Assembly (NCBI RefSeq): GCF_001317355.1
Contig: NZ_LKET01000014.1
Span: forward strand, 92,804 to 156,803
Direction: 5' to 3'
DNA length: 64,000 bases
Source: Oxobacter pfennigii
GTDB taxonomy: Bacteria; Bacillota; Clostridia; Clostridiales; Oxobacteraceae
Part shown: positions 43,952 through 53,518 of the stretch, piece after piece
Numbering within the stretch: the first letter of the stretch is position 1
Layout of the letters: each line of letters starts with the position of its first letter
Program-made: the position numbers and the translations under genes
Notes under the pieces: generated by a model
What the model was told of the DNA's origin: nothing
Seen by the model: only the letters and a program-made list of their open reading frames with translations
Databases searched by the model: none

Positions 43952-45328
43952 TCAAATCAGAAGATTCATATAGAATTTAAACATTTCATCATCCAGAGAT
44001 TCGAAATTGGCCTTTGCAAATTCGGGAGTATACGGATATTTTTCTTTGAATTCTTCCCAATTAAAGATGTATTTTGATACAACAGGTGTGGGCTCAAATT
44101 TGAAGCCTTCACTGTTTAATGGAGTGCCGAAGCTTTCTCCTGCATTTTCGTATACCGCATAGTCCCGGATGAATTCCGAGAGGGCGATATAATTTTCCAT
44201 ATTGATATCGTTAAGTACAATGGCACCTTTATCAAAACCAAATAAATATCCGCCGCCCGGCATCATTATATCCAGAAGCTCTTTAGCCTTGTCAATGCAC
44301 TGTTGCTTAGTTCCGCTCTTAAGAAGGTTAAGAGGATACAGGCCTCCGATTATGAATTTCTTGCCCAACTTGTCCTTAATAGTTTGGGGGTCACCGTATT
44401 CAAAACGCAGAATTGTTCCTGCCGGTAGCTCTGTTAAAATATCCAGGTACCTCATCCAATCATGCTCGCAGAAGGCGCTGACACGGGCTCCGACTGCAGC
44501 CAGCTGCTCTAACATCCTTTTATATGTCGGCAGCCATACTTCAACAAAATCCTTTTCTCTCATGTATGTGGGCATATGGAGCGGAGTGGATACGCTTCCC
44601 TGAGGAGCAGGATTTGCAGGCATTGCAAATTTAAGCATCAAGGGATACAATGCTTCGCAGGCCTCAGCAACTTTATTTCTGTTTCTTCTTATATCCTTTG
44701 ATATTCCGGAGAAGCTTCTTAATTGGTCGGCTAAAAAATCATAGGGTGCTGCGCTGAAACCCCCTGAACCTCTGGGAGGACCGGGGTAATACCCTTTTTT
44801 CGCAATCAAGCCTTGAAGTGTTGCAGCTACAGCAGCACTGTCCCTCCTTAAAGAAGCTTGAGCCATTGGTATTACTCCTGCAGCCTTTGCGGTATTATCG
44901 GAATTCAACGCCTTATATTGTCTGGGAATTACCCTCTCTAAGAGGCAGGCATAAGCATCTTCTATCAGGTAATCATAATCCTCTTCCATCATACCTACAA
45001 CTTCAGGATGCTGCATAAAGCCGCTTCCGCTCATTACAAAGGACTGGGATTCCAGAATGGAATAAAAAGAAGGAATTCTGCTTGCGACTGACATTCCGGG
45101 TACAGGGCACACGTCGGAATATATTTCATCGCATACTTTTTCAGATACTTCGGCTAATTGTGAGAAATCATATTGTATATCGAATATATTTAAATTACCA
45201 TATTGAGCCAGCATATTGTTGGACATTCTAAAAGCGTCCACCGGCAGCCTCTTGGGGATTTTGTTATTGTAGAAATCATCATAAAGTGAAATTCTCTCCT
45301 GCTGTAATTTTTTTACTTCGCTATCCAT
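43952..45328 (-). CDS. UroD-superfamily (uroporphyrinogen decarboxylase / methyltransferase-like) protein
   Basis: 458 residues from ATG at 45328, six bases after GGAGG. It is longer than the MtaA/MtbA methyltransferases (about 340). The C-terminal half has the superfamily pattern LEQLAAVGARVSAFCEHDW, KFIIGGLYPLNLLKSGT and PGGGYLFGFDKGA. The HNCGRC zinc motif of the two UroD-type proteins at 52-55 kb is replaced by FCEHDW, so metal binding may differ. Upstream on the same strand are two OFA-type transporter genes. The substrate is unknown. Confidence 0.75.
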   Translation of the reverse strand: MDSEVKKLQQERISLYDDFYNNKIPKRLPVDAFRMSNNMLAQYGNLNIFDIQYDFSQLAEVSEKVCDEIYSDVCPVPGMSVASRIPSFYSILESQSFVMSGSGFMQHPEVVGMMEEDYDYLIEDAYACLLERVIPRQYKALNSDNTAKAAGVIPMAQASLRRDSAAVAATLQGLIAKKGYYPGPPRGSGGFSAAPYDFLADQLRSFSGISKDIRRNRNKVAEACEALYPLMLKFAMPANPAPQGSVSTPLHMPTYMREKDFVEVWLPTYKRMLEQLAAVGARVSAFCEHDWMRYLDILTELPAGTILRFEYGDPQTIKDKLGKKFIIGGLYPLNLLKSGTKQQCIDKAKELLDIMMPGGGYLFGFDKGAIVLNDINMENYIALSEFIRDYAVYENAGESFGTPLNSEGFKFEPTPVVSKYIFNWEEFKEKYPYTPEFAKANFESLDDEMFKFYMNLLI

Positions 45329-45374
45329 AATCATCCTCCATTTTATAAATATTTTAAAGCACTTAACCTTATAT

Positions 45375-46703
45375 TTATTGGCTTGCAGCTGCGTTCTTTA
45401 ATTCCTCAGCAGTTTTCTTCTTGGTGACAAAAAATCCTACAAGTGAAAATGCTGTTGCAATCATACGCAATGCAACTGCTAGCACTATAGCCCAGTAATA
45501 TCCGCCGGTTGCATCCTTTATAAATGCACCAAAGAAGGGTCCTAATGTAAGCCCTAAACCAACGGAAAATGAATTCAATGTGGTCATTATTTTACCTATG
45601 TTCTTTCTGCCGAAAACCCAGGGTACTGCCGCATAATGAACCGTTCCTTCACCGCCCATGGCTAAATTAAAGAGGAAGCCTGATACCACCAGATTTATTG
45701 GGCTTGTATACCCCATGAAGAATATAGCCATAAAAGCGCCTGAGGTGAAATACATCAAAGGAAGCGTTATAAAGGGGCCTCCCAATTTATCAGTAAGATA
45801 ACCCCACATTAATTTACCGAAAAGGCCTGTAAAAGCCACTATAGATAAATATCTGGGAACCATTGTGGATACTATGACATCCTGGGCCATGCCGCCCTTT
45901 GTAAGGCCTTCCATTATTATCAAGGATGCGTTTGCCGTAAACAGCCTGTTTGCAAAGGCAGAGCAAATAAATCCCCCGAAAAGAATCCAGAACCTGCTGT
46001 CGCGTATGGCTTCTGTGAAGGTATACTGCTTTTGCTCAACAGCCTTTCCCGGTGTTCTCGATTTAGGCACCCATCCTGCCGGTTTCCAGTCCGGTGATGG
46101 AGTTTTCCAGAATAATACCCCTACAAACACCATCATTATAAATCCTAAAAAGCCCAATAGGAGAAAAATTGCTTTTGTGAAGCCCATGGATTTGATTAGT
46201 GATGCTGCTAATGGAGATGTAAACATAAGCCCCAGACTCATGCCCGCACTGGCAATTCCCAGTGCCGTTCCCGTTTTATCCGGGAACCACTTTGCAACGG
46301 TGCTTGTGTAAGACCCGCTGAACATACCCGAGCCAAAACCTGTTAAAAAGCTCCCTACATACCAGAAATACATGGCTGTATTCCAGGAGCTCTGAGTGAA
46401 CATTCCCGTCAAAACCAAAAATCCTGACAGGGCAGTTACCGATGCTAAAGCAAAGGGAATCTTCGGGCCGTATTTGTCTAAAAAGAATCCGGCTACAGGC
46501 GGTCCCATTATCATGGAGCCAATACCTATAAAGGTTGCTGAAACTACTATACCTGCAACAGTCTCTAATTTAAAATAAGTTTGAATGTGAGGATAAAACA
46601 AAGTCCACAAGCCTGTCGTTGAGAAACATGCAGCAATTACAAAGGCTGAAATGGGATAAAACCACCTCTTGTCCTCGCCGATTCCTTTAGTTAAAAAAGA
46701 CAC
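45375..46703 (-). CDS. MFS transporter, OFA (oxalate/formate antiporter) family, copy 1
   Basis: 442 residues from GTG at 46703 with GGGAGG nine bases before. About 12 hydrophobic segments, the GPPVAGFFLDKYGPKIPFAL loop between helices 2 and 3, and the GFGSGMFSGSYTSTVAKWFPDKTGTALGIASAGMSLG stretch characteristic of the OFA family are visible. It is a tandem paralogue of the next gene. It lies just before the UroD-like gene (43952-45328), so it may import that protein's substrate. Confidence 0.88.
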   Translation of the reverse strand: MSFLTKGIGEDKRWFYPISAFVIAACFSTTGLWTLFYPHIQTYFKLETVAGIVVSATFIGIGSMIMGPPVAGFFLDKYGPKIPFALASVTALSGFLVLTGMFTQSSWNTAMYFWYVGSFLTGFGSGMFSGSYTSTVAKWFPDKTGTALGIASAGMSLGLMFTSPLAASLIKSMGFTKAIFLLLGFLGFIMMVFVGVLFWKTPSPDWKPAGWVPKSRTPGKAVEQKQYTFTEAIRDSRFWILFGGFICSAFANRLFTANASLIIMEGLTKGGMAQDVIVSTMVPRYLSIVAFTGLFGKLMWGYLTDKLGGPFITLPLMYFTSGAFMAIFFMGYTSPINLVVSGFLFNLAMGGEGTVHYAAVPWVFGRKNIGKIMTTLNSFSVGLGLTLGPFFGAFIKDATGGYYWAIVLAVALRMIATAFSLVGFFVTKKKTAEELKNAAASQ

Positions 46704-46755
46704 ATTTAATACCTCCCTGTAAAATATAGCAATAATTGATTAACTGGGATCGTTT

Positions 46756-48069
46756 TTAAGCTGTCTTTTTTGCTGCAGCGTCCATTTTTCTTGTTACAAA
46801 GAAACCTGTCGTTGCAAATGATGCCGCTATCATACGTAAAACTACGGCAACCACCAGCGCCCAGAAGTATCCTCCCAATGCATCTCTAATGGAAGCACCT
46901 GCAACTCCTCCTACAGTAATTCCAATACCGACAGAGAAAGAATTTATTGTATTCATTATTTTACCTATATGCCTTCTGCCAAAAATACTTGGAACGGCAG
47001 CATAATGCAATACCGGCTCTCCGGCAAGAGTGAAGCTCAGTATTGCCGCAACGGCGAATATGAATGAAGAGCTTGTATAACCCATATAAAATACCCATAT
47101 CATAACGCCGGATATGAAATAAACAATGGGCAGAGTTCTGAAAGGCCCGCCCATCTTATCCATCAGCCAGCCCCAGGTAAATCTTCCTATTAAGCCTCCG
47201 AAGGCATTTATTGAAAGATAAGTAGGTACTACCATTGCTAAAATGTCAGCCCTCTCCATGCCTGCTTTTGTCAAACCTTCGATTATAATCATGCTGGCAT
47301 TTTGTCCGAACAATGTATTGGCAAAGGCCGAGCATAAAAATCCTCCGTATAGTATCCAGAACCTCTTGTCACGGACAGCCTCGGGAAGTGTAAATTGCTT
47401 TTGCTCCTCAACTACTTTTCCCGTTGTGGGAGATTTAGGTATCCATCCTGCAGGCTTCCAATCGTTATCGGGCATCTTCCAGAATATACATCCCAATGCA
47501 AACCAGAAAAGTCCCAGAAGACCTAATATAATGAATACAGTTCCCGAGAAGCCGCTGCTGGCTATAAAAGATGCGGTAAGAGGAGACATGAAAATAGTGC
47601 CTGTACCACCGCCGGCAACAGCAATTCCCATTGCAGTACCCACTCTGTCGGGAAACCATTTGGCTACGGTGGATGTATATGTGCCGCCAAAGAGTCCGCC
47701 GCCAAAGCCGCAGAAGAAACCTCCTATATACCAAAGAGGCAAAGCGTTTGACCAGCTTGGTTGCTTTAATACTGTGGATACAATTGCATATCCGGTAAAA
47801 TAGAATACTGCCGCCAAAGCCAGCGGAATTTTTGGGCCATATTTGTCCAAAATATAGCCGGCCACCGGAGGACCCACAACCATGGTGCCTAATCCGGTAA
47901 ATGTGGAGATAAGGACTATAGTCGCAACATTTTCAAGCTTGAAATGAGTCTGTACGTGGGGATAAAACATACTCCACAATCCCCCCGCCATGAATGCTGC
48001 CATGAAAAAAGCCGAAATAGGGTAAAACCACCTTTTGTTTTCACCTACACCCTTAAGTAAAAATGACAT
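46756..48069 (-). CDS. MFS transporter, OFA family, copy 2
   Basis: 437 residues. It shares with copy 1 the start MSFLxKGxGExKRWFYPISAF, the GPPVAGYILDKYGPKIPLAL loop and GGTYTSTVAKWFPDRVGTAMGIAVAGGG. The two are clearly paralogues by tandem duplication. About 12 membrane segments. It has a strong GGGAGGG box and is probably the first gene of a unit with 45375-46703 and 43952-45328. Confidence 0.88.
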   Translation of the reverse strand: MSFLLKGVGENKRWFYPISAFFMAAFMAGGLWSMFYPHVQTHFKLENVATIVLISTFTGLGTMVVGPPVAGYILDKYGPKIPLALAAVFYFTGYAIVSTVLKQPSWSNALPLWYIGGFFCGFGGGLFGGTYTSTVAKWFPDRVGTAMGIAVAGGGTGTIFMSPLTASFIASSGFSGTVFIILGLLGLFWFALGCIFWKMPDNDWKPAGWIPKSPTTGKVVEEQKQFTLPEAVRDKRFWILYGGFLCSAFANTLFGQNASMIIIEGLTKAGMERADILAMVVPTYLSINAFGGLIGRFTWGWLMDKMGGPFRTLPIVYFISGVMIWVFYMGYTSSSFIFAVAAILSFTLAGEPVLHYAAVPSIFGRRHIGKIMNTINSFSVGIGITVGGVAGASIRDALGGYFWALVVAVVLRMIAASFATTGFFVTRKMDAAAKKTA

Positions 48070-48099
48070 AGTAACCCTCCCTCAAAATTAATAGGTATC

Positions 48100-48134
48100 A
48101 AAAAAATAATAAACCTTCCAGTAGCTGGAAGGTC
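48100..48134 (-). terminator. Terminator of the MerR gene
   Basis: ACCTTCCAG and CTGGAAGGT with a TAG loop. On the minus strand TTATTATTTTTT follows. It separates merR from the OFA genes. Confidence 0.7.
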
Positions 48135-48167
48135 AATATACAATTACGATTATCATTTAATTAGCAT

Positions 48168-49001
48168 TTATTTTTTCTTAACTGCTACTGAAAACTTTGT
48201 TAGATATCCGCCTGAAACGGTATTGTTCATTATATTAGCTACACCCTGTATAGAAGTGTCACTATCTGCAATAAATCCGTCCTTTTCTATATGGTCTAAA
48301 AGCATGTCAAAATATTTAAAGGAAGAGCTTCGGCTGTCATTGAAAAAAATCTCGGCATAGGTTCCTCGAGGCTGCGTGGTCATGACGCTTTTATCCTTTG
48401 AATTGAAGTCATTTACCCATATATATGCCCCATTATATCTATCGTAAATTCTCTGCTGAAAATCTGATTTTGACATAGATAGCACCGCTTTTTGCAGTAA
48501 AATATTTTTTACCTGGGAGATTTCTTCAAGTTTTTTAAGCGCTATCTGATAATCTACTCTGCTTTTTATATCCATATTCACACGAATTATCTGCCGGCTT
48601 TGATATTCGGTATATTTGACCTTTTCCAATTCATTTATTGATGCTGCCTTCTTAAAATCGCTGATATACATATTCAAAAATTTCCGCATTTTAATAAGCT
48701 CTTTTATTTTATAATTTAATGTCTCTTTATGGTTTTCCAATTGATTAGAAAAACCGGATAAGTCTGCATCCTTGTATTTTTCTATAATTTCCTTGCTGGA
48801 CACGCCGATTATCTTAAGCTGCTTTATTAAATTAAGCCTAGGAAACTGCCTTGTGGAATAGTAACGATATCCGGACTTTTTATCTTTTACGTTGGGAGGG
48901 AATAATCCTATTTCATCCCAATAGCGTAAGGTTTTGACGGGTATGTTATGTAATTCTGCCACTTCACTTATTGTGAGTCTGTCATTTACCCAATTATCCA
49001 T
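48168..49001 (-). CDS. MerR-family transcriptional regulator
   Basis: 277 residues. The N-terminal winged helix is LTISEVAELHNIPVKTLRYWDEIGLFPP with the YRYYSTRQFPRLNLIKQLKIIGVSSKEI wing. A coiled-coil linker (about 80-120) leads to a C-terminal domain of about 155 residues resembling the effector-binding (GyrI/BmrR-like) fold. Two cysteine metal sites are absent, so a metal sensor is unlikely. It probably controls the OFA transporter genes downstream or the MFS gene divergent from it. Confidence 0.85.
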   Translation of the reverse strand: MDNWVNDRLTISEVAELHNIPVKTLRYWDEIGLFPPNVKDKKSGYRYYSTRQFPRLNLIKQLKIIGVSSKEIIEKYKDADLSGFSNQLENHKETLNYKIKELIKMRKFLNMYISDFKKAASINELEKVKYTEYQSRQIIRVNMDIKSRVDYQIALKKLEEISQVKNILLQKAVLSMSKSDFQQRIYDRYNGAYIWVNDFNSKDKSVMTTQPRGTYAEIFFNDSRSSSFKYFDMLLDHIEKDGFIADSDTSIQGVANIMNNTVSGGYLTKFSVAVKKK

Positions 49002-49402
49002 ATTATTACACCCTTTCTATACGGATTAATTGTTAAGCAATGATAATATTACGCAATAATTACATAAAAAGCCTATTAAGATCTGAATAAAATTAGTGTG
49101 AAGGATTGTGAATGGAAATTTCGATTTAAGGCTCACTCATAAGCCTTATACCTCATTATTAATAAACTCATTAAGAATATTTTACATGATTTTTACATTA
49201 ATTTAAAGCATGTACAAGCATATCTTATTTTATTTATATCTTATAGAGATGATGCGCTCAATATAAAGAGCTACTATTTCTGCTTGCTATGACTGATGCA
49301 CTGAAAAATATGTCAACAGGATTTATATAGACTTTTTAAATTGAAGTGATATTATTGAAATAGTTGTTTATTAGCTAAACTGTTTCGGGAGAGTGATATC
49401 CG
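49002..49402. other. Gene-free divergent gap between merR and an MFS exporter gene
   Basis: A 401-base AT-rich gap. A TATTAT-like -10 lies at about 49350 upstream of the MFS gene, with only a weak -35. No clear dyad with the 19- or 20-base spacing expected for MerR control and no RNA element was recognised. Confidence 0.4.
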
Positions 49403-50656
49403 GTGGACACCAATGCTGTAACAACAAAATTCAAAAAGGCTTTTCCTGCTTTAACTCATAGGAACTTTCAGTATTACTGGTTCGGACAATGCATTTCCAT
49501 GATCGGCACCTGGATGCAAAGAACTGCACAGCTGTGGCTGGTTTACACATTAACCAGTTCACCCTTGTTACTTGGTCTAATCGGCGTGGGGCAGTTTGCC
49601 CCTGTACTGCTGTTTACTCTTTTCGCCGGAGTTTTGGTTGACAGATACTCTAAGAAGAAAGTAATCATTATTGCCCAGATTGCGCTTATGGTTCAAGCCT
49701 TCCTTCTGTCCCTTCTGGTGTGGAGCGGACATGTACGGTACTGGCATGTGTTTGTCCTTGCTTTAATTTCCGGAATGGCAAATACCGTAGATATGCCGGC
49801 CCGCCAATCGTTTATTATTGAACTTGTGGGGCGTTCTGATTTGACCAACGCCATATCTTTAAACTCAAGTGTTATGAACCTGGCCAGGATTATCGGCCCG
49901 GCAGTGTCAGCTATACTGATGGATCGTTATGGAGCAGCTCTTTGTTTTTTATTAAATGGTTTGAGCTTCATACCGGTAATTTTCGGTCTTGCCATGACTA
50001 AGCCCATAGTCAGCAATATTAAAGCCGTCCCCAAGAAAATGCTGGCCGACATTTGGGACGGACTTAACTATATATTTACCCGGCCTATATTGCTTATGCC
50101 TGTTTTAGCCGTACTCTTTGTAGGAACTTTTTCAATGAATACCAATATAATATTCCCTGTCTTTTCGGATCAGGTACTGCACCAGGGAGTACGCGGATAT
50201 GGGCTGCTGCTGTCTGCCATGGGTACCGGTTCTTTAATCTCCGCCCTTGTGCTGGCTGCCCGGGCCCAGGTCCGTTCCTCCCCTCAGCGTAAAACCATAT
50301 ATATCAGCGCTTTCTCAATTGCCTTTTTCCAGATTTCAACGTCCTTTATTAAAAGCCTGCCCCTGGCGCTTTTTAATGTACTTCTCCTGGGTGCTGTTAA
50401 CATAGTGTTCATGAACTCGGCAAATTCCATGATACAACTTAATTCCAGCGATGAATACCGTGGCCGTGCCATGAGTGTTTACACCCTGTGCTTTGCCGGA
50501 ACCACTCCTTTAGGAAACTTATTTGCCGGCAGTATTATGCAGAAATTCGGCTCTTCCATGGGCTTACTCATGTGCGGTATTGCCACTGGTTTTCCCATGC
50601 TCATTTTGCTTTATCACTTCTATAAAAGTGAAAAAAAAGAAGTAACAGCAAAATAG
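49403..50656 (+). CDS. MFS transporter, EntS-like exporter family
   Basis: 417 residues from GTG at 49403 after GGGAGAG. It opens with NFQYYWFGQCISMIGTWMQRTAQLWLVYTLT, a hallmark of the MFS_3 (enterobactin exporter-like) group. GVLVDRYSKKKVI and the ANTVDMPARQSFIIELVG segment follow. About 12 membrane segments. Such proteins export siderophores, drugs or other small molecules. It is divergent from the merR gene and may be its target. Base composition is slightly higher in GC than its neighbours, which may indicate transfer. Confidence 0.85.
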   Translation: MDTNAVTTKFKKAFPALTHRNFQYYWFGQCISMIGTWMQRTAQLWLVYTLTSSPLLLGLIGVGQFAPVLLFTLFAGVLVDRYSKKKVIIIAQIALMVQAFLLSLLVWSGHVRYWHVFVLALISGMANTVDMPARQSFIIELVGRSDLTNAISLNSSVMNLARIIGPAVSAILMDRYGAALCFLLNGLSFIPVIFGLAMTKPIVSNIKAVPKKMLADIWDGLNYIFTRPILLMPVLAVLFVGTFSMNTNIIFPVFSDQVLHQGVRGYGLLLSAMGTGSLISALVLAARAQVRSSPQRKTIYISAFSIAFFQISTSFIKSLPLALFNVLLLGAVNIVFMNSANSMIQLNSSDEYRGRAMSVYTLCFAGTTPLGNLFAGSIMQKFGSSMGLLMCGIATGFPMLILLYHFYKSEKKEVTAK

Positions 50657-50710
50657 CATGGCTAAAATCCATTACCTCTTTTTTATCCAGATTTTGATCT
50701 AACTTATCCT

Positions 50711-52096
50711 TTATGCCTGAGCTGCAGCTTTGCGGGCATCTATTTCAGCTTGTAATTCCTGAACCTTATCCCTTGTCAATTTGTAACCTATATAAATGAG
50801 GGAACCGCTTAGTAAAAGAGCAACCCCGGGAATAAGCAGGAAAGCAGCCAAAATACCGTTTTTTAAGGTTTCAGTGGCCTGTTCAGGGCTGATTGCAGCT
50901 GAGAACCCAACCATGGCAAGAACCGCAGGAACCAGGGTGCCACGGGCTATATACGAGAGTTTTAAAGCAAAGGTCATAGACGCCATGATGAAGGGAGATG
51001 TGTTCTTTCCCGTCTTCCATTCTGAATAAACAATACAGTCAGTGTAGAGGGCTATAACAGCTGTATTTACGAGACCACCACAGAAACGGGCGACAAGTAT
51101 ACAAGCAAAGAAGGCATACATGTTACGGGCAACAAAGAAGCCGATTGTGAAAGCAAGTCCCATACCGATAATGCCCAGGACTGCGGATATTTTTGTCGAT
51201 AGTTTTTTTGCGGCGTAACCGGCACAGGCAGCGCCTATTGTAAGCATGACAGCTCCCAGGAAAAGATATAGGGGCATCAAAGCCATGTCTTTCAGAATAT
51301 AGGTGAAGTAATAGGCAGCGGCCGCACTGGACACGAAGCCCGACATATACTTGAAGAAATCCGCTATCAGCAATACAATGAGGGGAGGATTTCCGGCTGC
51401 GGAACGAAGCATATCCATGACAGTAACCTTTTGAGCTTTTGTTTGTACAGCACTATCACCTGTTTCTTCATAACCTTTCGTGAAAGCAAAGGTAAACCAG
51501 GTTGTAACTGCATAAAAAATTGAAACTATTCCGGCAACAATTGTATATCCGATTACTTCATCTTTAAGCGCAGCAGAAAAAAACATGATGAGAGGCAGGG
51601 CTACATATGAAGAAACAATACCGCCTGCTGCTGCCCATGTTCCACGTACAGATGCCAGCTTTGCTCTTTCATCCGGACCACTTGCTAAAACTGTAATCAA
51701 ATTGACATGAGCCAGCCAGGGGAATGTACGAGCTGCATTTGTAAGACAAAGTGATGCAGCGACGATTACAACACCGACTTCTTTCGGACCGATACTGGTA
51801 AACATCGTTATGAAAGTTATTACTACCAGAACGGGCATAAATACTAACCATGAGCGGTTTCGTCCCCATTTCATGGGTTTCGTGCCGGTGATGATTCCGC
51901 CATATACAGGCTGCATAAGGGCATCAACTATGGCAGAAACAGTTGTGGCAATACCGATGCTGACCAGTGAAAACTTAGCTACATTGGTCATAAAGAACAT
52001 CAGGTAGGTAACTTCCATTCCTCCTGTCATAATGCTGAAACCAAAATCGGAGATACCGTAAAACCATTGAATCGTCTTACTTAATGGTTTTTTCAT
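50711..52096 (-). CDS. GPH-family (glycoside-pentoside-hexuronide:cation) symporter
   Basis: 461 residues with about 12 membrane segments. The start KTIQWFYGISDFGFSIMTGGMEVTYLMFFMTNV, the GGIITGTKPMKWGRNRSW loop and TNAARTFPWLAHVNL fit the MFS_2/GPH group. It is the last gene of the corrinoid methyltransferase operon, so it is likely to import the methylated substrate. GPH members usually carry glycosides, but the substrate here is not known. Confidence 0.85.
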   Translation of the reverse strand: MKKPLSKTIQWFYGISDFGFSIMTGGMEVTYLMFFMTNVAKFSLVSIGIATTVSAIVDALMQPVYGGIITGTKPMKWGRNRSWLVFMPVLVVITFITMFTSIGPKEVGVVIVAASLCLTNAARTFPWLAHVNLITVLASGPDERAKLASVRGTWAAAGGIVSSYVALPLIMFFSAALKDEVIGYTIVAGIVSIFYAVTTWFTFAFTKGYEETGDSAVQTKAQKVTVMDMLRSAAGNPPLIVLLIADFFKYMSGFVSSAAAAYYFTYILKDMALMPLYLFLGAVMLTIGAACAGYAAKKLSTKISAVLGIIGMGLAFTIGFFVARNMYAFFACILVARFCGGLVNTAVIALYTDCIVYSEWKTGKNTSPFIMASMTFALKLSYIARGTLVPAVLAMVGFSAAISPEQATETLKNGILAAFLLIPGVALLLSGSLIYIGYKLTRDKVQELQAEIDARKAAAQA

Positions 52097-52257
52097 TATA
52101 AATTCCTCCTATTAATGTTAGGGGACACACCTTCTTTTTAGGGCCAGGCTCTGGGGTAGGCGAAGGAATATACCCCTCTAAAATACTTTAAGAACTGATT
52201 ATTCATGCAGTTGTAAAGCATAGTTCACATCTATCTGTTCAATGGAGGCCGGGAGTT

Positions 52258-53271
52258 TTAATAAAAACTGTGTCCTAATTCATAGACTGCATCAAGGAGT
52301 ACGGCGTTTTTCCTTATGGTAACCGGATCATCAACGGGACCGGTAAATTGTCCGGCAAAAACATATCCGCCTCCAGGTCCATAAGTGTTAATGGATTTCC
52401 TTGCTGACTCATAGATTTCTTCATCTGTAACATCAGGAGCTAAAAGTCTTCCGCGGCCGTCCCATCCGCCCATTATTACCAGTTTATTGTTGAATTTCTT
52501 CTTGATGCCCACCAGGTCGTTGATTGTCTGAGCAGGATCCCATCCCCTGACACCTATATTAAACAAGTCTTCCATGACATCCTCACACCTTCCGCAGTTA
52601 TGCATGGTTATCGGAAGTCCCCTGTCACGGCCAAATTTTGCATGCTTGTCATATAGGGGAAGAAGCATGTCAACATACATCTCCCGGGAAAAGAAAGGCT
52701 GCAGTTCAGAGGCAGTATCATCTGTCAAGGACACAATGTCAGGTTTATAGAGGTCAATTAGTTTTTCTGCTATTGTGAGGTAAAAGTCAGCCAGGTAATT
52801 CATGAGTTCTTTCACTTCTTCCGGCTCTTCATACATGGCACATAAGCCTTCATTAAACCCCATAAAGGACATCACTGTCTGGAAGTAGCCGAAATGCGTG
52901 CCGAAATGGATAGCTGTTTTGGAGCGGTCTATGTTGAGCAATTCCAAATCTTTCTTAGCCATTGCTTCCCAGTCGATATTTGAAATATCCGGCGCTTTAA
53001 TTACATCTCTCCACTTTCTTATGTCAGTAAGTATGAATTCACCTGGGGCAGGCAGCATCATATTGCCTGTCTCATAGGTAGGCACCCACCTGACACCCCA
53101 AATATCTGTTCCCCCGTCGGGTTTGCGGTGTTCATTCAAGAAACCCGGTCTTACTGCCATATTGATGGGGGAATCTACTTTTTTAGATAAAACACCGTAA
53201 TTATACTGGGGAATCCATTCGGGTATTTCTCCATTTAATATTTTTAAATAATTTTCTTTTTCTGTTAACAT
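52258..53271 (-). CDS. UroD-type corrinoid methyltransferase (MtaA/MtvB-like), copy 2
   Basis: 337 residues from ATG at 53271, preceded by AAGGAAGG. The frame extends to 53346 without a good start. It contains TMHNCGRCEDVMEDLFNIGVRGWDPAQTINDL, in which H and C of HNCGRC are the zinc ligands of this methyltransferase class. GGWDGRGRLL and PGGGYVFAG close the barrel. Such enzymes move a methyl group between a substrate and a corrinoid protein, or from there to coenzyme M or tetrahydrofolate. The substrate is unknown. Confidence 0.85.
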   Translation of the reverse strand: MLTEKENYLKILNGEIPEWIPQYNYGVLSKKVDSPINMAVRPGFLNEHRKPDGGTDIWGVRWVPTYETGNMMLPAPGEFILTDIRKWRDVIKAPDISNIDWEAMAKKDLELLNIDRSKTAIHFGTHFGYFQTVMSFMGFNEGLCAMYEEPEEVKELMNYLADFYLTIAEKLIDLYKPDIVSLTDDTASELQPFFSREMYVDMLLPLYDKHAKFGRDRGLPITMHNCGRCEDVMEDLFNIGVRGWDPAQTINDLVGIKKKFNNKLVIMGGWDGRGRLLAPDVTDEEIYESARKSINTYGPGGGYVFAGQFTGPVDDPVTIRKNAVLLDAVYELGHSFY

Positions 53272-53355
53272 ATAATTTCCTTCCTTTCTGAATTTGTTAA
53301 TTAAAATAGTTTTGTCAAGACCGTCCTTTAAAGGCAGTCTTGACACTTAAATATT

Positions 53356-53421
53356 CTATGATGCCGCACCTTTTCTTAAGGATTTAGTTTCTTCTTGGAT
53401 GTGGTTTTTTAATGATGACAT
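53356..53421 (-). CDS. 21-residue small ORF with a strong ribosome binding site in the methyltransferase operon
   Basis: Starts ATG at 53421 and encodes MSSLKNHIQEETKSLRKGAA plus a final serine. AAAGGAGG stands six bases before the start, as good as any in the window. It lies between the corrinoid protein and the second methyltransferase. No homologue is known to me. It may be a real small protein or a translated leader. Support is the ribosome binding site and operon position only. Confidence 0.45.
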   Translation of the reverse strand: MSSLKNHIQEETKSLRKGAAS

Positions 53422-53518
53422 ATTTTTCCTCCTTTCATGGATTTTTTTCCTTTAACATATCTATCAATATGTTCATTCCATTCTGTCAGAGGTTAGTCAA
53501 TCATTTAAGCCATTTTTC

